64,000 nt of DNA from a bacterium (GCA_024206195.1 JAAGZO010001228.1:1-64000); one strand, 5' to 3'; positions 26,739 through 36,546 are shown, counted from the first letter of the stretch. The notes: a model not told the origin generated them from the letters alone. A program made the numbers and translations.

Positions 26739-27151
26739 TTTTTTTCATGAGGTATTGTTTCTCCATGTGGAGATTTCTTCGGGTTCTTTAGAAATGCATC
26801 CAGTCTTTTTATCGACTCTTCAGAAAAAGCATGTTCTAACCTGTGTGCTTCATCATGAACCTTTTTTTGGTCATATTTCAGGACATCTGCGAGGAAAACC
26901 TCGATTACTCTGTGGTTATGCATCACCCTTTTGGCCTCATTCCTGCCCTTTTCTGTGAAAAAAATCTTGGAATAGGGGTTAGCCCTCAGAAAACCCAGAG
27001 AAATAAGTTTCTTGATCATTGCAGAGACGCTCGGCTTGGAGATATTTAGCTCAGTTGCAACATCAACTGCTTTTATGCCTAGTTTTTTGTCTGCCTGTTT
27101 CTCACTTAAATAATAAATTGTCCTCAGATAATCCTCAGCTGAAACACTCAT
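26735..27151 (-). CDS. DtxR/MntR-family metal-dependent transcriptional regulator
   Basis: The product is 138 aa. The N-terminal winged helix-turn-helix (about 1-65, with KAVDVATELNISKPSVSAMI) is followed by the metal-binding/dimerisation domain (HNHRVIEVFLADVL and VHDEAHRLEHAFSEES). The metal site is mixed: Asp7 aligns with the Mn-specific Asp of MntR (Met in DtxR), while the usual Cys of DtxR is a His in EAHRLEH. No SH3 domain is present. ATG 27151 is preceded by a minus-strand TTTAAATA about 26 nt upstream. A perfect palindrome (27192-27209) just beyond it is a likely operator, suggesting autoregulation. The gene overlaps the convergent decarboxylase gene by 4 nt at their 3' ends. Confidence 0.88.
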   Translation of the reverse strand: MSVSAEDYLRTIYYLSEKQADKKLGIKAVDVATELNISKPSVSAMIKKLISLGFLRANPYSKIFFTEKGRNEAKRVMHNHRVIEVFLADVLKYDQKKVHDEAHRLEHAFSEESIKRLDAFLKNPKKSPHGETIPHEKN

Positions 27152-27173
27152 ACACCCTTCCAATTAGGTTGTC

Positions 27174-27188
27174 TATTTAAACCTTTCT
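27174..27188 (-). promoter_or_regulatory. BRE/TATA promoter of the DtxR-family gene
   Basis: The minus strand reads GAAAGG then TTTAAATA (27174-27181), about 26 nt from ATG 27151, giving a leaderless mRNA. Confidence 0.65.
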
Positions 27189-27191
27189 CAG

Positions 27192-27209
27192 AGTTAGCTC
27201 AAGCTAACT
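27192..27209. promoter_or_regulatory. Candidate DtxR-family operator (perfect 18-bp palindrome)
   Basis: AGTTAGCT-CA-AGCTAACT has two perfect 8-bp arms around a 2-bp centre, directly next to the BRE of the regulator gene and about 41 bp upstream of the TATA box of the divergent gene at 27282. TTAGnnnnnnCTAA-type symmetry resembles known DtxR/IdeR/MntR boxes. One site could control both divergent promoters. Confidence 0.7.
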
Positions 27210-27250
27210 TTTACATATATCTCTCAAAGTATAGAATCCAGTTCAATAAA

Positions 27251-27260
27251 CTTTTTATAT
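27251..27260 (+). promoter_or_regulatory. TATA box of the hypothetical gene at 27282
   Basis: CTTTTTATAT centred about 26 nt before ATG 27282, supporting a leaderless transcript divergent from the DtxR-family gene. Confidence 0.6.
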
Positions 27261-27281
27261 GAACCCTTATCATTTGCTGGA

Positions 27282-27746
27282 ATGATTGATGACGGAGGTA
27301 TGGATTACAGAAAGGACTTAACTGAATACGGTTCAGTTGTTTTTGATAAGGGTTCTTTAAATTGTAGTATGCGTAGTTCTGTAAAACATCTTACAGATGA
27401 TAGTGTTGACAAGCTTGTTGAGGTTTATATTGCTTCTGCAAGAGATGAACCTCTTTTATCTAAAGGAAGACTATCCAAAGTAGGTCAAGGCGGCATAGTT
27501 TTAACTACGCCCCCACGTTTTGGTTCTGAAGATGAACAAAGTCATGCTTATTTGTTTCATAGTCCAGACTGGGCAGTTATGCAGATAATTGAACAGGGAA
27601 CTGGAGAACTGCTTTATCATAATCCAAACATTCATACACCCTATGTTGAGCCTGTTATTCCTGAAGTTATTCTTTTGGAGGTACTACTCACTACACCCAA
27701 GACCCTATTAGATTATACAGAAACCCCTGATATCTTTAACAGCTAG
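27282..27746 (+). CDS. Hypothetical protein, divergent from DtxR-family regulator
   Basis: The product is 154 aa, soluble and acidic, without signal peptide or TM segments. I do not recognise the family. The start is supported by a TATA box 26 nt upstream; a second in-frame ATG at 27300 abuts GGAGGT too closely to be preferred. Because it shares a ~100-bp divergent promoter region containing the palindrome at 27192-27209, it may be a target of the metal regulator. The product shows no obvious metal-binding cluster. Confidence 0.55.
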   Translation: MIDDGGMDYRKDLTEYGSVVFDKGSLNCSMRSSVKHLTDDSVDKLVEVYIASARDEPLLSKGRLSKVGQGGIVLTTPPRFGSEDEQSHAYLFHSPDWAVMQIIEQGTGELLYHNPNIHTPYVEPVIPEVILLEVLLTTPKTLLDYTETPDIFNS

Positions 27747-27750
27747 TTTC

Positions 27751-28725
27751 TCAATCTACAATAGGTTTTATTTCCTGGCCAAAAAGTTCAGAAACCTTCT
27801 TGCAATGATTCGCAATATTCTTCTTGAAATAAGGCTCATGTTGTGATTGTATCTTTCCAACAACATAATATCCTATTGCCATCATTGCTGCATTGTTTGC
27901 ATTCTTTGGCAGCGGGATTTCAAGCCTCGCTTTCTTATTGCCAAAATGTTCATTCTTGTATCCAAAGCCGATAAACATCTCTTTTGGAGACTCATTAATA
28001 TCTGCCGCGTGCTTCATCTGCTCTACAGTTTTTACCCTTCCGGAAACATACGGTTGAAGAAGCTCCTCAAACTTTATATTGAACATTGCTTTTACACTGT
28101 CGAACTTCGGTGGAACAATAAGGCAGAAAGAATCATAATCTGCAAAGTTCTTTGGTATGATCGGGTCAACATCATTTTTTATGAAAGAAAGAATTTCACC
28201 AGCATCTTCTTTGGTTACTGCTAGCAACATTCCAAGGTATGTTGAAACATTATATGTATATGGCTCACGATTCTTTGGGAAAACAAGAACTTTTTCAGAA
28301 TCAATAAATTCCTTTGCAGGAGCATCAGGATTGCATGTTAATAGCCAAACCTCAATATCTTCTTTCCTCAGTTTTTCTGCAATTATGACTGCATGTTTAG
28401 AACCTGATGCAGACACAATAACAACACCGCCAATAGAAGGAATTGAATCCAGTTTCTCTTTGTAGCTGCTCTCATTTGAAAAAACAGCGTCAAAATCCTT
28501 GAATGCAGTCTTTCCATTGTCAACATAAACCTGTTCCTTGAACAGCATCTTTCCAGTTGTCTCTGCATTGCCGCTTCCAATAACTAAGGGTCTTTGTATA
28601 TGATTCAAATCAAGCTTTGGAACACCTTTCTTAACAAAAAGCTCCAGAGCAGCAATAACAGCAACATCTAGGTCTGGTATGCTGTTGATATCAAATTTTT
28701 CCATAATATCTATATTTGACTCCAT
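27751..28725 (-). CDS. SIS-domain phosphosugar isomerase-like protein
   Basis: The product is 324 aa. A sugar isomerase (SIS) fold is suggested by PLVIGSGNAETTGKML near the N-terminus and VVIVSASGSKHAVIIAEKLR followed by WLLTCNPDAPAKE, the usual phosphosugar-binding Ser/Gly loop and following strand. The C-terminal half is less familiar. Substrate and reaction are unknown; it is not a clear phosphoglucose/phosphomannose isomerase. A minus-strand TATA (ACTATAAAAAG, about 28746-28756) lies about 26 nt from ATG 28725, so the mRNA is probably leaderless. Confidence 0.7.
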   Translation of the reverse strand: MESNIDIMEKFDINSIPDLDVAVIAALELFVKKGVPKLDLNHIQRPLVIGSGNAETTGKMLFKEQVYVDNGKTAFKDFDAVFSNESSYKEKLDSIPSIGGVVIVSASGSKHAVIIAEKLRKEDIEVWLLTCNPDAPAKEFIDSEKVLVFPKNREPYTYNVSTYLGMLLAVTKEDAGEILSFIKNDVDPIIPKNFADYDSFCLIVPPKFDSVKAMFNIKFEELLQPYVSGRVKTVEQMKHAADINESPKEMFIGFGYKNEHFGNKKARLEIPLPKNANNAAMMAIGYYVVGKIQSQHEPYFKKNIANHCKKVSELFGQEIKPIVD

Positions 28726-28792
28726 TTCTTCAACAAGGAGATTGGTGCTTTTTATAGTTTACGAACATCCTACTTTGTCCTACATCAATAAC

Positions 28793-28800
28793 TTTATAAA
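28793..28800 (+). promoter_or_regulatory. TATA box of the nucleotidyltransferase gene
   Basis: TTTATAAA centred about 27 nt before ATG 28824; the transcript is probably leaderless. Confidence 0.65.
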
Positions 28801-28823
28801 TTACAGGACTAATTAATATACTG

Positions 28824-29765
28824 ATGAAGTCCAAAGACCAGCAGCTAGTGGAGAAATTCATCCGCGAATTGGTTAAGGAGATTGTGAAAAAGCACAAGAA
28901 AGACATAGATTTCATGATTCTTTATGGCTCTGCAGCAAGAGGAGAATTCATAAAAGGTGTTTCTGACATTGATCTGGTTATACAGACAAAAGATGAGACT
29001 GCAGTAAAGCCAATAAACAAGAACTCTGCAGAGATTTTCTGGAAACTTAATAAGAAATACAAGACAGGCTTTGAAAAATCCTGCAAAAAAAGCTCAAATA
29101 GCTTGTTGGGAAAAGTAACAAGGAAGCTGGAAAAGCAGGCTCAGCTTTTCACACCATTATTTGTTTTCGGTCCAAAAGACATGGACTGGGAAAAGGGATA
29201 CATAAACAAAAAAGATTTGATTCTTGGAGCAATACTCATTGCCTCGCAGCCAACAATCTTCTACAAATTCAAGCATGAGGGAAAAATATGCTACGGAAGA
29301 GACATAAGAAAGGAAATCAATCCAAGGTTTAATCTCTGGGAGCGTTACAAAGGTCTGGTTATTCCACAGCACCTGATTGTTTTTGCCATGTTCATTGTTC
29401 CGGTAATGCCAAGGACTGCAGTAAAGTACTGTACAAAAGCAATCCTCTACGAGCAGGATTCTGCGTTAGTTTACCTTAATGAAATTCTTTCAATGAAAAA
29501 GAACAAGAAGCTCGAGCTGGAAAAAGCAACACAGTTTGATCTGGAAACAAAAAAGCTGAATCAGATTATAGAATTCAATCTTTCACTAAAATACAATTTT
29601 GTAAAGCCAAAGTACTTTGGCATCATTGAGGAAGCTTTGGACTACAAACGAAACGGTTTCCAAAAAGGAAGAAAAAAAGCAGTAAGCTATGTCTTTCGTT
29701 CTCTAAGGTTTGTTCTTTTATTAAACTGGAGCGTCATGATAAAAAGAGCGCTGAGAATTCAGTGA
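28824..29765 (+). CDS. Nucleotidyltransferase-domain protein
   Basis: The product is 313 aa. The N-terminal polymerase-beta-type nucleotidyltransferase core is plain: GSAARGEFIKGVSDIDLVI (residues 35-53), with Asp48 and Asp50 as metal ligands. The ~200-residue C-terminal part is helical and basic with no recognised domain. It might be an AMP/CMP transferase or the toxin half of a MNT/HEPN-like pair, but no HEPN partner is adjacent, so I leave the role open. Confidence 0.78.
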   Translation: MKSKDQQLVEKFIRELVKEIVKKHKKDIDFMILYGSAARGEFIKGVSDIDLVIQTKDETAVKPINKNSAEIFWKLNKKYKTGFEKSCKKSSNSLLGKVTRKLEKQAQLFTPLFVFGPKDMDWEKGYINKKDLILGAILIASQPTIFYKFKHEGKICYGRDIRKEINPRFNLWERYKGLVIPQHLIVFAMFIVPVMPRTAVKYCTKAILYEQDSALVYLNEILSMKKNKKLELEKATQFDLETKKLNQIIEFNLSLKYNFVKPKYFGIIEEALDYKRNGFQKGRKKAVSYVFRSLRFVLLLNWSVMIKRALRIQ

Positions 29766-29766
29766 T

Positions 29767-30450
29767 TTACAAATTCTTAAAACTCTTGCTTATTCCATCA
29801 TTCCAGAATTCTGGTAATGAATACCTAAGCAATCCTTCGAATTCGTCGTCCATAACATAGAAATGTGCTTTTCTTTCATCCAATCCTTTGAAATGCGTAC
29901 TTACTTTTTCATACATTTCTTTTATTGCTTTTCTCTCGAACTTTGCCTGCAATAAAGATGGTTCTTTCAGAACTATTGTATCAGCTAAGCGCAAAACATT
30001 CAAATCAATCATTGCAGAGTTTTGCGCAATAAGAATCAAGCTTAAATTTTTGTGTCGTGCAATTGCCATTAATTTTCCAAGCTGTTTGTTGGCAGACTTC
30101 ATTGCATCCCTCGAGCCAAATGTTACAGCACCTTCATCAATCAATACAATTGCATTGTTGGAAATATCCTCGATTTCTTTTGCTTTTTTTATTCCAAATG
30201 GCAAATTAGCAGAATCAAATCCCATTGCACAAACTTTTCTTCTCGAGGATTTTTTGAAGAGTTCTAAAAATTTCATACCTAAAGCGGTTTTTCCAGAACC
30301 TCTTTTGCCTGTAATCAAAACAATATTGCTTCCTTTCAACAATCTTTTTTTGAAATCTTCATACTCTCCTTTCTCTTTCTTAACAACACTAAATGCATTG
30401 TATGGCTTTTTTTCTTTCTTTTTTTCCTTGAAAAAGTTGAATATCCCCAT
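29767..30450 (-). CDS. P-loop ATPase, Zot/HerA-like
   Basis: The product is about 227 aa. Walker A is GKRGSGKT (48-55) and Walker B is IVLIDEGAV, followed by AIARHKNLSLILIAQNSAMID, which resembles the sensor region of Zonular-occludens-toxin-like and FtsK/HerA-type ATPases. An N-terminal MGIFNFFKEKKKEKK could be a membrane-associating helix. The start at 30450 is chosen because TTTAAATG on this strand (30473-30480) lies ~26 nt away; the in-frame extension would begin before the transcript. Possible roles are DNA or protein translocation, or a remnant of a mobile element. No virus genes are nearby. Confidence 0.68.
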   Translation of the reverse strand: MGIFNFFKEKKKEKKPYNAFSVVKKEKGEYEDFKKRLLKGSNIVLITGKRGSGKTALGMKFLELFKKSSRRKVCAMGFDSANLPFGIKKAKEIEDISNNAIVLIDEGAVTFGSRDAMKSANKQLGKLMAIARHKNLSLILIAQNSAMIDLNVLRLADTIVLKEPSLLQAKFERKAIKEMYEKVSTHFKGLDERKAHFYVMDDEFEGLLRYSLPEFWNDGISKSFKNL

Positions 30451-30500
30451 AATGCAGACAAATGTCACGATGCATTTAAATCTTTCTTAAATACATTAAC

Positions 30501-30508
30501 TTTATAAA
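30501..30508 (+). promoter_or_regulatory. TATA box of the eL41 gene
   Basis: TTTATAAA centred about 28 nt before ATG 30533. It is divergent from the ATPase promoter 20 bp away. Confidence 0.65.
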
Positions 30509-30532
30509 TAACCTGTTTATTCTTATTTTCGA

Positions 30533-30643
30533 ATGAAAAGAAGCTCTCGAAGATGGAAGAAAAAGAAGCAAATGCGCTGGAAATGGCAGCGTAAAAAGCT
30601 TAAAAAGGTAAAGAGAGCTAGGAAGGGCGGAGCTGGAAGATAG
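30533..30643 (+). CDS. rpl41e: Ribosomal protein eL41 (36 aa)
   Basis: A 36-codon gene encodes a protein made almost wholly of Arg, Lys and Trp: MKRSSRRWKKKKQ, then MRWKWQRKKLKKVKR, ending ARKGGAGR. The MRWKW-RKK core matches eL41, the 25-residue helix at the ribosomal subunit bridge in eukaryotes and some archaea (yeast starts MRAKWRKK). Here about 13 residues are added before the core. A TATA box 28 nt upstream and the position directly in front of the rRNA promoter support a real gene. Its size makes it easy to miss in automated annotation. Confidence 0.8.
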   Translation: MKRSSRRWKKKKQMRWKWQRKKLKKVKRARKGGAGR

Positions 30644-30653
30644 CTTTGGTTTT

Positions 30654-30669
30654 CCGAAATCTTTATATA
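30654..30669 (+). promoter_or_regulatory. rRNA operon promoter (BRE/TATA)
   Basis: CCGAAAT followed by TTTATATA (30662-30669) and GC-rich sequence downstream is a strong archaeal promoter. Transcription should begin near 30692, leaving a ~200-nt pre-16S leader. Confidence 0.75.
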
Positions 30670-30689
30670 TGACCGCTTCATCACAAATT

Positions 30690-30894
30690 ATACTCAAATA
30701 GATTGGTTATATCGCCACCAATTCTTAAGTTAAGTTTTTTTACATCATGAATACTTGATATTGTTATCAAGTACGATTTAATTTTGTGAGGTGATCAATG
30801 TAGTGATCACGACAATTCCAAATAAGACCAAAAATTGCGATCGACCAAATAAGATAAATGATTTTATTTCTCCCTGTAGGATTACGTTGTTTTA
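30690..30894 (+). other. Pre-16S leader with two perfect hairpins
   Basis: No gene is seen here. Two strong inverted repeats are visible: TACTTGATA/TATCAAGTA with a TTGT loop (30752-30773), and GTGATCA/TGATCAC with a 6-nt loop (30791-30810). They may be processing or folding elements of the rRNA leader. The last ten bases (30886-30895) can pair with the sequence just after 16S. Confidence 0.55.
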
Positions 30895-32466
<1,572 letters not shown>

Positions 32467-32476
32467 TTTTTTTAAA

Positions 32477-32755
32477 ATGAACGAAACAATCTTTCAGGAA
32501 ATTAAGATCCCTGGCGAGAACATACTTCTCGTGATAAAGGGTGCAGCTTTGCAAGATAGAAAGCTGTGTGTTTTTGATTTAGGAAAAAAATTGAAATGGG
32601 AAAAACCAATCGAGTCATTGGGTTTTGCTTTTGTTTCACGAAACGAGATTTTCAAAACAAGGTGCATATGCGCATGCATAGGCACAACAGATGATCCAAA
32701 ATTTTTAGAATTTGATGTTGAAACAGGCAAAAAATTTGAGGGAAACTCCAGGTGA
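32477..32755 (+). CDS. Hypothetical protein encoded in the 16S-23S spacer (92 aa)
   Basis: The frame is open from an ATG only ~11 nt after the 16S 3' end and encodes a well-mixed soluble protein of 92 aa (with LLVIKGAALQDRKLCVFDLG and a Cys-rich CICACIG segment). No family is recognised and no Shine-Dalgarno site lies before it; the CACCTCC preceding it is 16S itself. The ATG lies inside a possible pre-16S stem (32472-32482 with 30886-30895), so translation may need rRNA processing first. It must be transcribed from the rRNA promoter unless a cryptic promoter lies inside 16S. Confidence 0.5.
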   Translation: MNETIFQEIKIPGENILLVIKGAALQDRKLCVFDLGKKLKWEKPIESLGFAFVSRNEIFKTRCICACIGTTDDPKFLEFDVETGKKFEGNSR

Positions 32756-32770
32756 TAGAGGAGGACAAAA

Positions 32771-33139
32771 ATGGACTCACATATAATTATAGAATATGTA
32801 AAACCTGCTGTTGTTCATGAGTTAGGAGCTAGGCTTGCACAACTTAGCGCAGATAATGGAGAACAACAAGGAAGTGCGCGTGACATACCAGGGTATCTAA
32901 GCTCAGTTGACCCTGATGATGAATACGCTGTTATTTTATCCTTGCCTTTGGATAAAGAAACAACTTTTGATGATGTTGAGAAAGGAAAAGCAATTTTAGA
33001 AACAATAATAAGAATCGAGCCTTTCCCTGAAAAGCTCAGCGAGCCAACCATACGCGATGACGGTGGTTTGGCTGTTTGGAACGAAGATGGATCCAAAAAT
33101 TGGATTTTTGGATTCAAAGATATATATCAAGGAATTTAA
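32771..33139 (+). CDS. Hypothetical protein encoded in the 16S-23S spacer (122 aa)
   Basis: The product is 122 aa, acidic and soluble, with no recognised domain (features include YAVILSLPLDKETTFDDVEK and a Trp-rich WNEDGSKNWIFGF end). Its start is strongly supported by GAGGAGG (32758-32764) six bases before the ATG, exactly complementary to the 16S 3' end. It lies 15 nt after the first spacer gene and 12 nt before tRNA-Ala, so it appears part of the pre-rRNA transcript. Protein-coding genes in this spacer are very unusual; a role linked to ribosome assembly is tempting but only inference. Confidence 0.65.
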   Translation: MDSHIIIEYVKPAVVHELGARLAQLSADNGEQQGSARDIPGYLSSVDPDDEYAVILSLPLDKETTFDDVEKGKAILETIIRIEPFPEKLSEPTIRDDGGLAVWNEDGSKNWIFGFKDIYQGI

Positions 33140-33151
33140 TTCATTAACAAT

Positions 33152-33257
33152 GGGCCCGTAGCTCAGCCTGGAAAAGGGTCCGAGTAGCGGGCTCGTTGGG
33201 CTATAGAGCATCGCCCTTGCAAGGCGGGGGCCTCGGGTTCAAATCCCGACGGGTCCA
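33152..33257 (+). tRNA. tRNA-Ala (anticodon UGC) with ~32-nt insertion in the D-loop
   Basis: The usual archaeal 16S-23S spacer tRNA. Acceptor GGGCCCG pairs with CGGGTCC, including the G3-U70 wobble that marks tRNA-Ala. The anticodon arm TCGCC-CTTGCAA-GGCGG gives UGC, and the T-arm is TCGGG-TTCAAAT-CCCGA. The D-stem GCTC/GAGC encloses 41 nt instead of the usual 9-10, and removing ~32 nt restores AGCCTGG-TA. AGCC can pair with GGCT just inside the D-stem, leaving 3-nt bulges as in a splice substrate. Confidence 0.9.
33172..33203 (+). other. Probable D-loop intron of tRNA-Ala
   Basis: About 32 nt starting AAAAGGGTCC and containing a CGAG/CTCG hairpin with a 7-nt loop. Boundaries are set so that the mature D-loop is nine bases; they are uncertain by one or two bases. 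Confidence 0.65.
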
Positions 33258-33365
33258 TTCATACTCATCAATTCCAAAGTGATGTGTTTGCTAGGCATTT
33301 CGGATGAATGCCCTGCATAGGTTAAGATAGAGCTCGGTAATACTGAGATCAAATCCTATTTATGA
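33258..33365 (+). other. tRNA-Ala to 23S spacer
   Basis: No gene is visible. A hairpin GGCATT/AATGCC (33294-33312) is present and may guide pre-23S processing. Confidence 0.4.
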
Positions 33366-36362
33366 AGCCATGCGTGTTGGAGGATACTATTAGGTGGAAG
33401 ACTCGGCTCAAACGCTGAATAAGGACGCGACAAGCTGCGTTATGCCCCGGCGAGTCGCATGTAGACATTGAACCGGGGATTTCTGAATGAGACTTCTCCT
33501 TGGATCCGTAAGGATGGGGAACGCAGGGAATTGAAACATCTTAGTACCTGCAGGAAAAGAAATCAATCGAGATGCTGCTAGTAACGGCGAGTGAAAACAG
33601 CACAAGGCAAACCGAATCCTTTTTTGAAAGAGAAAGGAAATGTGGTGTTTAGACTTTCTTACAACTCTCTCTTGGGAACTTGAAGTCTGCTGGAAAGCAG
33701 TTCCATAGAGGGTGATAGTCCCGTAAAGGCAACTTAGAAGAGTTTGAAAGTCTCTAGAGTACCGTTTGCTGGATACCAAACGGGAATTTGGGAGTTACCA
33801 ACTTCTAACCTTAAATACGTTTTGAGACCGATAGCGTATAGTACCGTGAGGGAACGTTGAAAAGAACCCTTATCGGGGAGTTCAAAGAATCCGAAACCTA
33901 ATAGTGATAGTGTGATAGGGCACTAAGGTGTTCTATCGTGCGTTTCGAATAACGTGCCAGGGAGTTTATCTGAGTAGCAAGGGTAATCCTTTATTGGAGC
34001 ACCCTAAGCGAAAGCAATAAGCCCGCAATTTATGAGGGGCGAGGTATGAAAGTGCCTGGAGTTACTTGGATAAGATCCGAAGCTGGGCGATCTAGCCGTG
34101 GGTAAGGTGAAGCAGGGGTAAAATCCTGTGGAGGCCTGAAGAGGTGCTGTGAACAAGCGTTCTTCTAACCTGTGGCTAGGGGTGAAAAGCCAATCGAGCC
34201 CAGCGATAGCTGGTTCCTACCGAAGTTGGCCGTAGTCAAGTCTCAAAGGAGACAGCTGGGGAGGTAGAGGTACGGATTGGGGATTTAGGCGTCGAAAGAT
34301 GTCGGTCCCTTGTCCAACTCCAAATGCCTCAGCGTCGTAGATATTGGGAAACGGGGAGTCCGGGGTAAGCTTGGCTCCCGAAAGGGGAACAACCCAGACT
34401 ACAGTTAAGGTCCCAAAATACTAGCTAAGTGTTAAAGGGTGAAGAGTGTCCGTAGCCTAAGACAGCGAGGAGGTTGGCTCAGAAGCAGCCATCCTTTAAA
34501 AAGTGCGTAACAGCTTACTTGTCAAGGTTGCGGGTCTCTAAAGTGGACGGGGCTAAGTTAGTTACCGATACTGTAGACGTCGAAAGACGTGGTAGGTAGG
34601 CGTTCTGTTAGGGTAAAAGCGTCCTCGCGAGTGGATGTGAACCTTTCAGAAATGAAAATCCTGGCGGTAGTAGGACCTGAGCAGCGTGAGAACCGCTGCC
34701 ACCGTAAGGGCAAGGGTTCCTTGGCAATGCTGATCAGCCAAGGATTAGTTGATCCTAACCGACTTCATAAATTGTGTGTCGGGAAAGGGAAAAAGGTTAA
34801 TATTCCTTTACTGTTTAAGTATGTACGGCGACGTAAGTTCTATTTGTGACGCTTTTGGCTAGGTTGACATCTGATCAACGATGTTAATCAGGATAATTCA
34901 GTGGAGTATCGTAACGATGAGAAACTGAATAAACCTGAGAATAGTAGAGTTTTGCTCTATTCAGCCGATGCCTGGAGCCCGTGAAAAGCGAATAGGAAAA
35001 AATCTTGAACAATCATACCAAGAACCAGCACAGGTGCCCCTAGGTGAGAAGCCTAAGGTGTGAAGGTCTAATCAAATTGAGGGAATTCGGCATATTAGCC
35101 CCGTACCTTCGGTATAAGGGGTCCCTGCAGCTGTGTTCGTATGAATGCAGTTGCAGGGCGCAGTGACTAAGAGGGTCCGACTGTTTAACAAAAACTTAAC
35201 TCTCTGCTAGCCCGTAAGGGTGTGTATAGGGGGTGACGTCTGCCCAGTGCCAGTACTTCAAACTCCTTTTCAAGGGAGCTAAGAGCTGGTAAACGGCGGG
35301 AGTAACTATAACTCTCTTAAGGTAGCGAAATACCTTGTCGTTTGATTGACGACGTGCATGAATGACGTAACGAGATCCTCACTGTCCCCAATTTGAGTCC
35401 TCCGAACACACTTTCCTGGTGCAAAGGCCAGGGATCTCCAGTGGGAAGTGAAGACCCCGTGAAACTTTACTGTAGCTTGTTGCTGCAATGTGAGCTTCGC
35501 TGTGTAGCGTAGGTGGTAGTTGCTTGATGCTTGATCGCTAGATTAAGTTTAGACAAAAAATGAAACACCACCCTGTGAAATTTGCGTTGCTTACCAGCAT
35601 TGCTGGGACAACTATAGGCAGACAGTTTGGCTGGGGTGGCACTCTGCTGAAATTGTATCAGCAGAGCCCAAAGGTTGGCTCAGACGGGTCAGAAATCCGT
35701 CGTAGAGTGTAAGGGCAAAAGCCAGCCTGACTGCGTTTCCACTAAGCAGAAACTCAGAAAAGAAATTTAGGCCTAGCGAACCTCTGTGCCTTATTGGTTG
35801 GGGCCAGAGATGACCAAAAAGTTACTCCGGGGATAACAGAGTTGTCTCGCCCGAGAGCTCATATTATCCCTTTTGGTTAAGAATCGCTTTATCCAAAAGG
35901 GTAGAGTAAATCGACGGCGAGGCTTGCTACATCGATGTCGGCCCTTCCTATCCTGGTTGTGCAGAAGCAGCCAAGGGTGGGGGTGTTCACCCATCAAAAA
36001 GGTTTTCAGACATTGTAGCTCTGATTACACCTCTGATAGAGGGATCGCGAGCTGGGTTCACAACGTTGTGAGACAGTTGGTTTAATATCTACTGGAGATG
36101 TTTAATGTCTGAGGGGAAGGAAGCTTTAGTACGAGAGGAACAAGCTTTCGAGGCCACTGGTCCACCGGTTATCTGACAAGGTAGGCCGGGCAGCTACGCC
36201 TTACAGGGATAAGTGCTGAAAGCATCTAAGCACGAAGCCCTCCTCGAAAATAGACATTATGGACTCCTATAGAAGATAGGTTTAATAGAGCGGGAGTGTA
36301 AGCACGAAGGCAACGACGTGTTCAGCTCGCCGCCACTAATCGTTCGTATCAACACGCATGGC
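33366..36362 (+). rRNA. rrl: 23S ribosomal RNA
   Basis: The termini pair as a 13-bp helix: GCCATGCGTGTTG (33367-33379) with CAACACGCATGGC (36350-36362). Conserved blocks include CTCTTAAGGTAGCGAAATACC, the sarcin-ricin loop AGTACGAGAGGAAC and the peptidyl-transferase region with CGATGTCGGC and GTGAGACAGTT. The length is ~2997 nt, normal for archaea, and no insertion was noticed at the usual intron sites. No 5S gene follows. Confidence 0.95.
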
Positions 36363-36371
36363 ATTTCATTT

Positions 36372-36395
36372 ATTTTAAACTGAAAAGTTTAAAAT
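36372..36395 (+). other. Perfect 10-bp hairpin with GAAA loop after 23S
   Basis: ATTTTAAACT and AGTTTAAAAT flank a GAAA tetraloop, ten bases after the 23S end. It probably protects or processes the 3' end of pre-23S, and precedes a T-rich terminator. Confidence 0.6.
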
Positions 36396-36411
36396 TCAAA
36401 AACTTTAGTCA

Positions 36412-36450
36412 CAGTTTTTGTTATTTTACTTTTTCTTTTAGATTATTTTT
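36412..36450 (+). terminator. T-rich terminator of the rRNA operon
   Basis: Several runs of 4-5 T separated by one or two bases, as in archaeal intrinsic terminators. Confidence 0.55.
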
Positions 36451-36488
36451 AGTTAGTGTAAACTACAAAGAACTTCTAAAGAAAAATT

Positions 36489-36506
36489 AGAACTAGCGAT
36501 AGCTCT
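36489..36506 (+). other. Imperfect hairpin with GCGA tetraloop
   Basis: AGAACTA/TAGCTCT with one mismatch around GCGA, just upstream of the TATA box at 36516-36523. Function unknown. Confidence 0.3.
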
Positions 36507-36546
36507 ACAGAAAACTATATAAACTAACTATTCTAAATACGCTTTT

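Noticed and set aside
29767..30450. Zot-like ATPase as a sign of an integrated virus
   Set aside because: No integrase, capsid or attachment repeats flank it; neighbours are chromosomal genes.
36363..36540. 5S rRNA expected after 23S
   Set aside because: No 5S-like sequence or fold could be found in this A/T-rich stretch.
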